Positions 15,129-23,177 of a stretch of 24,340 nt of DNA are shown one piece after another; position 1 is the first letter of the stretch, and each line of letters opens with the position of its first letter. The notes below the pieces were generated by a model that was given only the letters and a program-made list of their open reading frames with translations, had not been told where the DNA came from and ran no database searches. The position numbers and the translations under genes were made by a program. The DNA lies in NCBI GenBank assembly GCA_937891895.1, contig CALATN010000183.1:1-24340 (forward strand), read 5' to 3'. The stretch comes from an uncultured Clostridia bacterium. Lineage in GTDB: Bacteria; Bacillota; Clostridia; Oscillospirales; Ruminococcaceae.

Positions 15129-16104
15129 TTATTCTTCTTCATAAGTTTCTGTATCTTCTTCAGTTACTTCAGGCACCGTGGTAACAGTAGTTTCCTCAGG
15201 AGTTACCTCGGTTTCACTTTCATCTGCAGCATCTGTTTCAGATGCAGTCTCTGATTCAAGCTCTGCAATAAGCTCCGCATTCATAATAGCCTCCTGAATA
15301 CGGCTGAGAATAACAGGATAAGCGTGAATTTTCAGATGCAATCCATCAGTTTCAGCATATTCTTCAGCAAGAAAACCTGTATCATCACAAAGTATGCTGT
15401 AGGTTTCAACCCAGATAACATCCATTTCTGTTTCAAGCTTTTCGATACAGGAATTGTAAAGCTTGATTTTTTCAATGCTTGTTTCGGGAAATTCTGTTTC
15501 GTGTTCAGCAGTAACAGGCGGAATTGAAACAAGTACGATCTCCGCATCGGGACAGTTCAAACGCAATTCGTCAATAAACAGCTTCATTTTTTCATACATA
15601 AAATCCGCTTCAAGATAAGCAATACCGTTTGTACCCAGCATTATGCAAATGTATTCCGGCTCAGCATCAGCAGCCCTGTCATAGACCATTTCGCCCTTGA
15701 CCTCAGTGAACATAATTGACGAAGGAGTAAGTCCCGCCTGTGCAAAAACAGATTCAGCAGGAAGAAATTCATAACCTACAAGTCCCGTTGATAGTGAGTC
15801 ACCTACAAAGAAAATGTTTTCGAAGAAGCCTTCTTCGTATTCCCCAAGAGGAATAGTTATTGCAGGAATACTTTCCTCTGTTGCCGCAGAGGTAGTTGTA
15901 ATCGGCCCCTCGGGCGGCGGAAAGAGCACCTTTCTGCGCTGCATCAACTGCATGGAGGACCCCACGGCAGGCAATATAATTTTTTCTCGACTAAAGCACG
16001 AAAAAATATATACAAAGCAGCACCGCAATAGCTGCCGCAAGAACAATAATAACAATGCTTGCAGCAAGGTCAGCAGGTGATGTTTTTTTGTCCTTATATG
16101 ACAT
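15129..16104 (-). pseudogene. SGNH/GDSL hydrolase gene, frame-broken near its 5' end
   Basis: The catalytic part (minus strand, about 15888 down to 15129) encodes an SGNH hydrolase: GDS nucleophile block (Ser codon 15797-15795), GTNG block, and DGLHLK with the catalytic His codon at 15338-15336, then a Thr/Glu-rich tail. These enzymes deacylate or deacetylate surface glycans or lipids. The natural start is the ATG at 16104: AGAAAGG lies 7 nt before it, a consensus promoter stands upstream, and it opens a typical cytoplasmic N-terminus plus TM (MSYKDKKTSPADLAASIVII). That frame stops at a TAG (15993-15991) after 37 codons, inside a GC-rich intrusion. The hydrolase frame is offset by one and runs open to 16199 only by chance, overlapping the -35 box. 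If the sequence is right, the membrane anchor is lost. Confidence 0.85.
15889..16000 (+). other. Intruded fragment of a GlnQ-like ABC ATPase gene (Walker A region)
   Basis: Read on the plus strand, 15889-15984 encodes about 32 residues beginning EVVVIGPSGGGKSTFLRCIN and continuing with CMEDPTAGNIIF. This is the Walker A region of polar-amino-acid importer ATPases (GlnQ type). It starts and ends abruptly inside the SGNH hydrolase gene on the other strand. GC is 63% over 15901-15960, against 45% in 15841-15900 and 48% in 16021-16080. The left edge has ambiguous bases (15889-15900) that suit both genes. About 16 nt of unassigned sequence precede the original coding sequence on the right, where a TTTTTTC/GAAAAAA inverted repeat lies. 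There is no start, stop or room for a working ATPase. Confidence 0.85.
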
Positions 16105-16170
16105 AAGCAGACCTTTCTAAAATAATTTGTAAGCATCACACAGCATTTCCGCCGAGGGATGAACATAAAT

Positions 16171-16199
16171 ATTATACAACAGCAACAGACATTTTTCAA
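16171..16199 (-). promoter_or_regulatory. Promoter of the SGNH hydrolase/DUF4358/AI-2E group
   Basis: On the minus strand, TTGAAA (16199-16194), a 17-bp spacer and TATAAT (16176-16171) precede the ATG at 16104 with a leader of about 60 nt. It shows that the reading frame open up to 16199 is not all coding. Confidence 0.85.
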
Positions 16200-16326
16200 G
16201 CTTTATTTTCTTATTTCAGAATATTCCTGCAAATTATTTTCAAATGCAAAAACGATGTAGAATTATTGCAATAAATAATGTCTGATTTTTGTATTTGGAT
16301 AACGGATAATTTGTGATAAAGTAATA

Positions 16327-16342
16327 ATGTAAACTATTACAT
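16327..16342. promoter_or_regulatory. Small inverted repeat before the solute-binding lipoprotein gene
   Basis: ATGTAA (16327-16332), a 4-bp centre and TTACAT (16337-16342) form an exact inverted repeat just before the ribosome binding site. It could be an operator; no regulator gene is nearby. No convincing plus-strand promoter was found in 16200-16350; TTGGAT with TAAAGT 16 bp on is the best weak candidate. Confidence 0.3.
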
Positions 16343-16359
16343 CTGTTTAGGAGAAAGCT

Positions 16360-18024
16360 ATGAATTTAAGAAAATACATTTCATTTTCAACAGCAATATC
16401 GCTTACAGCTTCATTATGTGCCTGTTCAGACGGCAATACAGCAGCAACTGAAACAACTGTAAGCCAAGTATCAGTAGAAACAACCGTACCTGCTGATACG
16501 TCGTCAGAAACCGAAGCAACTACAACTGAACGAGTAATACCGCCAATGGATACAACTCCGCTTACTTTAACGCTTTATGTTAATGACCCTGAATATGCAG
16601 CAAGTTTTGATACCCCTGTTATGCAGGAAATTACAGCAAGAACTGGGGTAACCCTGGAAATTATCGTTCCCGATGATGAAACAGGATTTGATGCAATGCT
16701 TGAATCAGGTGAAATTCCTGACCTTATCTATGCAGGGGAGCGTACCGATGAGCTTGTTGAAAACGGTACGTTTATCACCCTTGATGAATACGTTGAAAAC
16801 GTAGGAAAATATTTTCCTGAAATGTATGGAGCAAATCTTGGTACTCTCTGTGCAGATGACGGGAAGCTTTATACCTTCGGTACAGGTGGCTCAACTCCCG
16901 CACAATTTACTGCAGAAGGTACATTCCAGATTCAGTACGCTGTACTTGCCGAGCTTGGTTATCCCGAAATAAAGACTCTTGATCAGCTTGGTGACTGTCT
17001 GAAACAGTACAAGGAACTTTATCCCAACAGTAAAGGGCTTCTTCTTTGCGGCGCACCGCAGCAGAAATGGCTTGACACCGTAAGTCTGAGAATAAATTAC
17101 CTCCTTGGTTGTCCTGATGATGGTGAATTTCTTGTAAATGAGGAAACAGGTGAAGCTGTTTATAAATGGACAGACGAGCGTACCTATGAAATTGTGAAGT
17201 GGCTCAATCAGATGTACAATGACGGCATTCTCGATGAAAAATCATTTTCCTTGAAGCATGCCGCATATATTGCACGCATTTCAGAAGGAAATGTTCTTGC
17301 GATTGCTGATTTCTATGAGGATTATGCTTCTGCGGAAGAAACACTTGCAGAATATGATAAAATATATTGTCCTGTTGAGGTAACTCTTGATGGAAACACA
17401 GCAGTACCATTCCTTGCTGATTACGGCGATTTTACCATAGCTGACGGCATCGGAATTACAACTGCCTGTGAGGAGCCTGAAAGAGCATACCGTTTCCTTG
17501 ATTGGTGGTGCAGTGACGAGGCTCAGGAGCTTGTCAATTTTGCAACTGATGATATCAATGCAGAATTTGATGTGACATCCGAAACTTATTATTCGGATAC
17601 AGGAGCATCACTTTACACAGAGCCTTTCCCAATGAGAGGACTTACTGAAAAAAATGCAGACGGAGAATATTATTCTGCCGCAGTTGATAAGTATACAGCT
17701 GCTTATTCCGAACCTCAGAAGGCTGCCGCAGAAGCTTACGGAGTAACTCTTTTTGCAGAAATGTTTACCCAGACAGACGAGCTTCCCGTTTATGAAAGAA
17801 CACTGATAAGCGATATGGAAATAAGCGCATTAAGCGAGGAGGGAATACTTCTCGAAAGCCTCGGAATGTACGTTAAAACCGAGGTGCAGAACGCAATCAA
17901 GCTTCCTGTAGAGGAGTTCGATGCAAAATGGGAGGAAATTACAGATTGGTGTCATAACAATGGTGCCGATGACCTGTCAAAGATTATGACAGGATATGTT
18001 AAAAAAGATATGGGAATTTCATAA
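16360..18024 (+). CDS. Family 1 extracellular solute-binding lipoprotein (LplA-like)
   Basis: This 554-residue lipoprotein has lipobox LCAC (Cys22), a Thr/Glu-rich linker (about 27-58) and a large periplasmic-binding-type domain. The segment LTLTLYVNDPEYAASFDTPV, then ITARTGVTLEIIVPDD, SGEIPDLIYAG and PERAYRFLDWWCSDEAQELV follows the family 1 solute-binding layout, closest in style to LplA/YtcQ-type oligosaccharide binders. AGGAG lies 6 nt before the ATG. It stands alone: no permease or ATPase is adjacent and its own terminator follows. It may feed a transporter encoded elsewhere or act as a sensor. The ligand cannot be deduced. Confidence 0.9.
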   Translation: MNLRKYISFSTAISLTASLCACSDGNTAATETTVSQVSVETTVPADTSSETEATTTERVIPPMDTTPLTLTLYVNDPEYAASFDTPVMQEITARTGVTLEIIVPDDETGFDAMLESGEIPDLIYAGERTDELVENGTFITLDEYVENVGKYFPEMYGANLGTLCADDGKLYTFGTGGSTPAQFTAEGTFQIQYAVLAELGYPEIKTLDQLGDCLKQYKELYPNSKGLLLCGAPQQKWLDTVSLRINYLLGCPDDGEFLVNEETGEAVYKWTDERTYEIVKWLNQMYNDGILDEKSFSLKHAAYIARISEGNVLAIADFYEDYASAEETLAEYDKIYCPVEVTLDGNTAVPFLADYGDFTIADGIGITTACEEPERAYRFLDWWCSDEAQELVNFATDDINAEFDVTSETYYSDTGASLYTEPFPMRGLTEKNADGEYYSAAVDKYTAAYSEPQKAAAEAYGVTLFAEMFTQTDELPVYERTLISDMEISALSEEGILLESLGMYVKTEVQNAIKLPVEEFDAKWEEITDWCHNNGADDLSKIMTGYVKKDMGIS

Positions 18025-18028
18025 AATC

Positions 18029-18063
18029 AAAGCCTGAAAGTGTGTATGCTTTCAGGCTTTTTT
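18029..18063 (+). terminator. Intrinsic terminator of the solute-binding lipoprotein gene
   Basis: A perfect 12-bp stem, AAAGCCTGAAAG (18029-18040) with 18049-18060 and an 8-nt loop, ends in a run of six T residues (18058-18063). It lies 4 bp after the stop codon. Confidence 0.93.
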
Positions 18064-18132
18064 GATGAGTATGTGTAAAACAGATAAAAGGTTTTGGAAT
18101 AAACTACAAAATGCCTGAATTTCCTTGACGAA

Positions 18133-18161
18133 TTGACAAAAAAGGTGTATTATAGTATTAT
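18133..18161 (+). promoter_or_regulatory. Promoter of the sortase operon
   Basis: TTGACA (18133-18138), a 17-bp spacer and TATTAT (18156-18161) give a predicted start near 18168. The open frame of the first sortase reaches back to the TTG of this -35 box, so the true start codon must lie downstream. Confidence 0.85.
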
Positions 18162-18219
18162 CAGTAGCTATATGTATTTGCTGACTGAATCTGAAAAAAC
18201 GGAGGCTTTGTTTTCGGTT

Positions 18220-19179
18220 ATGGCACTATCCAAAGGCGCTAAAAAAGCATATAAAAAGGCTTTTAAGGCGAAACAGAAAAAGAGGCGGGGGCATTGGCTT
18301 CTTATCCAGAAGGGGGATTGTGCCAAGGAGGTTGCAAGCAAGCTTTTCACTCAGTTTGCGCTTGTGGTGCTTATCGGGTGTATACTTATCCTTGCAAATG
18401 AATTAAGACTTTCTCTGAGTACGAAGTTCCTGAACAGTTCACTTCAGGATTTGTATTACACCTATATTGAACCGGGCGACAACGGCGGCAAGCTGCTTGA
18501 CAGCGCAGAACAATTGCTGGAAATCAACCCCGATACTGTTGGCTGGGTTCATATTGAGGGGACTAACGTTTCTCTCCCTGTAGTCCAGAAAACCACAAAG
18601 GATGGAAACGACTATTACCTGAAGGTTGCCTTTGACGGAAGTTCAAACAAAGCTGGTACAGTCTTTATGGACAGGCGCAATGTGATAAACGCACATGAGC
18701 GTTCCGATAATCTTATCCTTTACGGTCATAACCAGAAGGATAAATCAATGTTCGGCGACCTTGCCAACTATAAGAAAAATCTCGCGTATTATTCGGAACA
18801 CCCGATAATTCGCTTCAGTTCTAATTACAGAACGGATGACTACAAAATCTTTGCGTATTTTGTAACTCCTGTTCTTGAATCACAGACAGCAGATGGTGTG
18901 ATCTTTGAATATCACAACAAGCTTAATTTCAAGGATAAATCGGAATATAACGAGTTTATCGAAAATATAATGCTGCGTACACAGATTATCACAGATGTGG
19001 ACGTGCAGTATGGCGATGAGTTTCTCACACTTTCCACTTGCTCAAACGAATTTGAACCGTCAAGGTTTGTTGTTTTTGCAAGAAAGGTAAGAAAGGATGA
19101 AGACTCCGCAGTGGATGTTTCACTGGCTTATCTTAACAGCAATGCCAAGGAGCCTGACTGGGACGTAATCTATAAGTAA
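18220..19179 (+). CDS. Class B sortase 1
   Basis: This 319-residue membrane-anchored transpeptidase has a basic cytoplasmic N-terminus (AKKAYKKAFKAKQKKRR), one TM (about 45-65) and a class B sortase domain. Catalytic residues are His170 (LYGHNQ), Cys274 (TLSTCSNEF) and Arg282 (PSRFVVFAR). Sortases cut a C-terminal sorting signal and join the protein to the cell wall or to pilin subunits. The ATG at 18220 is chosen: upstream in-frame starts overlap or crowd the promoter, although the GGAGG at 18201-18205 is 14 nt away, longer than ideal; ATG 18172 is the alternative but has no ribosome site. The juxtamembrane motif QKGDCAKEVASKL matches the three following sortases. It is first in the operon, 12 bp before sortase 2. 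Confidence 0.9.
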   Translation: MALSKGAKKAYKKAFKAKQKKRRGHWLLIQKGDCAKEVASKLFTQFALVVLIGCILILANELRLSLSTKFLNSSLQDLYYTYIEPGDNGGKLLDSAEQLLEINPDTVGWVHIEGTNVSLPVVQKTTKDGNDYYLKVAFDGSSNKAGTVFMDRRNVINAHERSDNLILYGHNQKDKSMFGDLANYKKNLAYYSEHPIIRFSSNYRTDDYKIFAYFVTPVLESQTADGVIFEYHNKLNFKDKSEYNEFIENIMLRTQIITDVDVQYGDEFLTLSTCSNEFEPSRFVVFARKVRKDEDSAVDVSLAYLNSNAKEPDWDVIYK

Positions 19180-19191
19180 TGAGGTTTATTT

Positions 19192-20181
19192 ATGGCAAAA
19201 TACAAGAAAAAAAGTGTAATGGAAAGACTCCTGCCGCAGAAAGGCGACACGGGAGTTGAGAGGGCAAGAAAGATTGTAACAATAGTCTGCTTTGTTGTGT
19301 TGGTTGTTTCTTTGGCAATTCTTGCGTGGTACTATGTCCAGCAGGCTAAAATCAAGAATGATATTGATGACCAGCGTAAGCAGCATACCACTACATCAGC
19401 AATAACTACAATGACAACACCTCCAACAGAGCCTACGGAAACAACTACTGTTGAAACAGAGCCTCCGCCACTTGTAATGATGGATAATATAAAAAGCTTT
19501 GTTGATGAAAATCCTCATACAGCAGGCTGGATTACAATTCCAAATACTGAGGTCGATAATGTTGTCCTTCAGACGGATAACAACGACCTTTATCTTGATA
19601 AGGATTTCTACGGCAACTACAATATCGCAGGCCAGCTTTATATTGACTTCAGATGTGTAGCAAATGATTATGCAGAAAATCAGTCTGACAACATCATAAT
19701 CTATGGCCATAATCAGGCGGACGGAACTATGTTCGGTACTCTGAAAAAGTATAAAATCAAGAAGGATTACACTAAGAACTTCGATTTCTATCTTGAAAAT
19801 CCTACCTTCACATTCAGCAATCTTTATGAGGATTATACATACAAGATTATAGGAATGTTTGTAATTGAAGTAGAGCCTCGTCAGACAAGAACAGGCGAAA
19901 TATGGGATTATCATAACTACGTCAACTTTACCAAGAAAAAGACTTTTGATTCCTTCAAGGAAAATATCCTTGCAAGAACCGCCGTAAATACAGGTGTTGA
20001 TTTCAACGAAGATGACAAATATATCACTCTTTCTACTTGTTCAAACGAATTTGAACCATCACGTTTTGTTGTAATCGGAAGACGTGTCCGTGACGGCGAA
20101 AGCCCTGAGGTTGATACATCGCTTGCTGAAATCAATGAGGATATGCTTGAGCCTGATTATAATTTTATCTATAACCAGTAA
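19192..20181 (+). CDS. Class B sortase 2
   Basis: This 329-residue protein has a short cytoplasmic start with motif LLPQKGDTGVERARKI (about 13-28), a TM (about 28-47) and a Thr/Pro/Glu-rich extracellular linker (about 65-93). A class B sortase domain follows, with His173 (IYGHNQ), Cys283 (TLSTCSNEF) and Arg291 (PSRFVVIGR). The C-terminal tail (VDTSLAEINEDMLEPDYNFIY) has the same layout as in sortase 1. The GAGG site lies 9 nt before the ATG. Its core is strikingly similar to sortases 3 and 4 (NQxDGTMFG after the His), pointing to tandem duplication followed by divergence. The substrate is unknown; no protein with an LPXTG- or NPQTN-type signal is encoded in the window. Confidence 0.93.
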   Translation: MAKYKKKSVMERLLPQKGDTGVERARKIVTIVCFVVLVVSLAILAWYYVQQAKIKNDIDDQRKQHTTTSAITTMTTPPTEPTETTTVETEPPPLVMMDNIKSFVDENPHTAGWITIPNTEVDNVVLQTDNNDLYLDKDFYGNYNIAGQLYIDFRCVANDYAENQSDNIIIYGHNQADGTMFGTLKKYKIKKDYTKNFDFYLENPTFTFSNLYEDYTYKIIGMFVIEVEPRQTRTGEIWDYHNYVNFTKKKTFDSFKENILARTAVNTGVDFNEDDKYITLSTCSNEFEPSRFVVIGRRVRDGESPEVDTSLAEINEDMLEPDYNFIYNQ

Positions 20182-20196
20182 GAGGTATTTTGAACT

Positions 20197-22068
20197 ATGC
20201 CCAATAATGAAGAAAATAAGTACACTGTTGACGATATTTTAAGGGAATATGATAATGCTTCAGAGCCTGAAGCTGAGAAAACGGTATTGCCTGAAGAAGA
20301 CGTTATAGTGTATAAACCAACAGAGCTTTTTGAAGAAAATGTCAATATCGAGGATATCAAGGAAGATATTGAAGAAATATCTGAGTCAGATGAAGCGATT
20401 GAAGAAATTCTTGAGGATGAAGCGGATGATGAAATTGATATTTCCGAGGAAATTCTCGAAGTCGACCGTTCTGAAGCTGAAAATGCTGATATAGTTTTTA
20501 ATGAGGAAAAAACCATAGAAGATATTGTTATGGACGAAATGGCCCTCTGGAAGAACAATATCGAAACAGAAGAACTTACTGAAAGTGAAGCTGCTGAACT
20601 TGCAGCTAAATCGCAGAATGAAACTGCCGAAGAAATTCCCGATACGCAGAATATCGTGGACATTGCTGAAGAAACTGAAGTGTCTGAACCTGAAGTTGTT
20701 GAAGGAACTCCTGAAGAAACAGCCACAACTGAACAGACGGAGGAACCTGGTCCAATTTCCGAAGAAATTGAGGAAGACGTGAACGATAAGTTCCTGAAAA
20801 AATTTCTCAAGGGACTTCTTCCTTGGAAGGGCGATGGAATAGGCGAGATAATCAGAAAGATTATTTTTATCGCCGCTGTTGCTGTTTTCATCGGCGCAGG
20901 TGTAATGCTTGTCAGCACACTTATGCAGTCTGAGGAAGCTGTTGAGGAGAAAAAGGAAAATCAGAGCATCATCACAACAACAGTTGCCACAACAATCGAC
21001 AGTGAGGGTAACGTTGTTACAATCGCACCTACAGAAGAAGAAATCGCAGAGCATAATTTTAATGTTGCTGAGCATTTCAAAAGTATAAACGAAGATTACA
21101 TAGGCTATCTTGAGGTCGACGGCTGTGACATTTATGAGCCGATTATGCAGGGTGATGACAATGACTATTACCTTGACCATAATTATTACGGCGGAACAAA
21201 CAAGGCAGGTACAGTATTCCTTGACTACCGCTGTACAGTAAGTGAGGAATATATCTCACCAAATATCGTTTTCTACGGTCATAATCAGGAAGACGGAACA
21301 ATGTTCGGCAACCTCAAGGAATATAAACAGAATGTTGAGTTTTACCGTGAAAATCCTCTTGTAAAGTTCAGTCCTGAATTTGGAACAGGCGAGTATGTTA
21401 TCTATGGATACTTCATTACCCATGTAAAGCCCGAACAGGACAGCAAGGGTGAGGTTTTCCATTACCATGACTATATAGAAACCCTGAAAGATGAGGAAGT
21501 CTTTAACTGGTATATAAGCGAAGTACAGGAAAGAAATCAGATTGTTTCGCCTGTTGATGTCCAGTATGGCGACCAGCTTCTCTGCCTTTCAACCTGTTCA
21601 AATGAATTTTCCGATTCACGTTTTGTTGTTTTTGCAAGACGGCTTCGTGAAGGAGAAAAGATAGAAGATTTTGATTTCTCAGAAGCTTACCTTAACCCGT
21701 ATGCGAAGGGTGTTGACTGGGATGCAATTCTTTCCAACGAAACCTCTATGACGGAGGAAAGCACAGATACTGAAACAGAAGTGTCTTCTGAAAGCGAGGA
21801 AACAACAGCTCCTACAGAAGAAACTAAAAAGAAAAAAACAACTAAAGACACAAGACGTAATTATAAGGATGTAATGAACGGCAAGTATACCACTACCAAG
21901 GCAACAGAAGCATCAAGTGAAATTTCTGACGAATCTTCTTCTGATGAGTCATCGTCAGAAGAAACAACTGTGCCGGAAGGGGATGAAGCTGTGACTGAAA
22001 CAGCAGTGCCGTCCGACTCGTCCGTTACCGAGGAAGGAACAATACCGCCTGAAACAAGTGCGGAGTAA
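20197..22068 (+). CDS. Class B sortase 3 with large acidic N-terminal extension
   Basis: At 623 residues this is about twice the usual sortase length. Residues 1-about 195 are very acidic, apparently cytoplasmic and of low complexity, with repeated I/L-E-E/D patterns. The juxtamembrane motif LLPWKGDGIGEIIRKI (about 207-222) and a TM (about 221-243) follow. The class B sortase domain has His362 (FYGHNQ), Cys467 (CLSTCSNEF) and Arg475 (DSRFVVFAR). After about residue 513 comes a Ser/Thr/Glu-rich extracellular tail of some 110 residues, with a Lys/Arg patch (KKKKTTKDTRR). AGAGG lies 11 nt before the ATG. The intact catalytic triad implies activity; the acidic extension may bind a cytosolic partner, which is inference only. 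Confidence 0.92.
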   Translation: MPNNEENKYTVDDILREYDNASEPEAEKTVLPEEDVIVYKPTELFEENVNIEDIKEDIEEISESDEAIEEILEDEADDEIDISEEILEVDRSEAENADIVFNEEKTIEDIVMDEMALWKNNIETEELTESEAAELAAKSQNETAEEIPDTQNIVDIAEETEVSEPEVVEGTPEETATTEQTEEPGPISEEIEEDVNDKFLKKFLKGLLPWKGDGIGEIIRKIIFIAAVAVFIGAGVMLVSTLMQSEEAVEEKKENQSIITTTVATTIDSEGNVVTIAPTEEEIAEHNFNVAEHFKSINEDYIGYLEVDGCDIYEPIMQGDDNDYYLDHNYYGGTNKAGTVFLDYRCTVSEEYISPNIVFYGHNQEDGTMFGNLKEYKQNVEFYRENPLVKFSPEFGTGEYVIYGYFITHVKPEQDSKGEVFHYHDYIETLKDEEVFNWYISEVQERNQIVSPVDVQYGDQLLCLSTCSNEFSDSRFVVFARRLREGEKIEDFDFSEAYLNPYAKGVDWDAILSNETSMTEESTDTETEVSSESEETTAPTEETKKKKTTKDTRRNYKDVMNGKYTTTKATEASSEISDESSSDESSSEETTVPEGDEAVTETAVPSDSSVTEEGTIPPETSAE

Positions 22069-22101
22069 ATATGTGCAGAAGCCGAAAGGAATGGTTAATC
22101 A

Positions 22102-23154
22102 ATGGCAATGTCGGATGAAGTCCGTGCAAATCCGCGCTATAAACAGCCGGTAAAAAAGAAAGAAAAGAAAGGCTTTGTTGAAAGCTTTATTCCGCTTAAA
22201 ACCGATAGTTCAAGCGTAATAGTAAGTAAGGTTATAGTTCTTGCTGCAATAGCGGTACTTATAGCCTGTGCAATAATCCTTGGTGTTTATTTTTACCATA
22301 TTTTCGAAGCAAAGCAAAATCAGAAGGAATTGAGTGAAACATATACCATTTTCAATAATCTCAAAAATCAGAGTCAGTCTGGTGAAGCAATTGAAACAAC
22401 ACCTCCAACTATCGAAATTACTGACGATGGCGAGATTATAAGAAATCCGCTTATAGATATGCCGTTTGCAGTTGAAATGCTGAAAATCAACGGAGATTAC
22501 ACAGGTTATGTTTCAATTCCCGGAGTAATGAGCGAGGCGGTAGTTCAGGCTAAGGATAATGAGTTTTACCTTAAAAAGAATATCTACGGTCAGAACCGAT
22601 CCTGCGGAACAATCTATGCTGACTATCGTAATGTAGTAAATGACTATCCCGACAAGCAATCTGACAACATTATTCTATATGGTCACAATCAGCGTGACGG
22701 AACAATGTTCGGTCAGATGGACTTCTACAAGTGGGATCCGAAATACTGGCTTCAGAATCCATATATTTATTTTGACAACAGATATGAGCAGAGTACATAT
22801 GTAATCATTGCTTCATTTGTTATCAACACTGAGCCCGAACACGATAACGGAAACGTTTTTGATTATCACAATTATATCAATTTTACAAAGGATCATCCTT
22901 TTGAAACCTTTATCAGCGAAGTGAACGCAAGAAGCCACTTTCACACAGGAATTGATGTAAATGAAAATGACCAGTTCATTACACTTTCTACCTGTTCATA
23001 TGAATGGGAGCCTGCACGTCACGTTATTATCGGACGAAAGCTCCGTGCGGGAGAAACAACTGAAAATCTTGATACAACAGGCTTTGCCGTTAACAATAAT
23101 CCGAAGTGGCCTGCTGTGTATTATAAATATAACGGCGGTACATATGTAGAATAA
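22102..23154 (+). CDS. Class B sortase 4
   Basis: This 350-residue protein has a basic N-terminus, juxtamembrane motif FIPLKTDSSSVIVSKV, one TM (about 42-66) and a class B sortase domain. Catalytic residues are His195 (LYGHNQ), Cys298 (TLSTCSYEW) and Arg306 (PARHVIIGR). Around the Cys and Arg it differs from the other three (SYEWEPARH instead of SNEFEPSRF), which may alter substrate choice. The C-terminal tail is also different. AAAGGA stands 11 nt before the ATG. It follows sortase 3 by 33 bp and precedes the SpoIID-domain gene by 23 bp, so all are likely one transcript. Confidence 0.92.
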   Translation: MAMSDEVRANPRYKQPVKKKEKKGFVESFIPLKTDSSSVIVSKVIVLAAIAVLIACAIILGVYFYHIFEAKQNQKELSETYTIFNNLKNQSQSGEAIETTPPTIEITDDGEIIRNPLIDMPFAVEMLKINGDYTGYVSIPGVMSEAVVQAKDNEFYLKKNIYGQNRSCGTIYADYRNVVNDYPDKQSDNIILYGHNQRDGTMFGQMDFYKWDPKYWLQNPYIYFDNRYEQSTYVIIASFVINTEPEHDNGNVFDYHNYINFTKDHPFETFISEVNARSHFHTGIDVNENDQFITLSTCSYEWEPARHVIIGRKLRAGETTENLDTTGFAVNNNPKWPAVYYKYNGGTYVE

Positions 23155-23177
23155 AAGAAAAAAGGGAGGGGATAAAA

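Noticed and set aside
15814..16080. Plus-strand frame containing a Walker A motif as an ABC ATPase gene
   Set aside because: Only about 32 residues resemble an ATPase; the rest is antisense of the hydrolase gene. No signature or Walker B motif is present.
16105..16199. Upstream extension of the SGNH hydrolase frame to 16199
   Set aside because: It overlaps the -35/-10 promoter (16171-16199) and encodes an implausible Cys-rich N-terminus; the ATG at 16104 has the ribosome site and a normal TM anchor.
18133..18219. Start of sortase 1 at TTG 18133
   Set aside because: This TTG is the -35 hexamer of the operon promoter, so it would not be in the transcript.
20169..20918. Minus-strand 249-codon Ser-rich frame opposite sortase 3
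   Set aside because: Its Ser/Ile composition is the antisense of acidic Glu/Asp codons in the sortase extension; no family match is seen.
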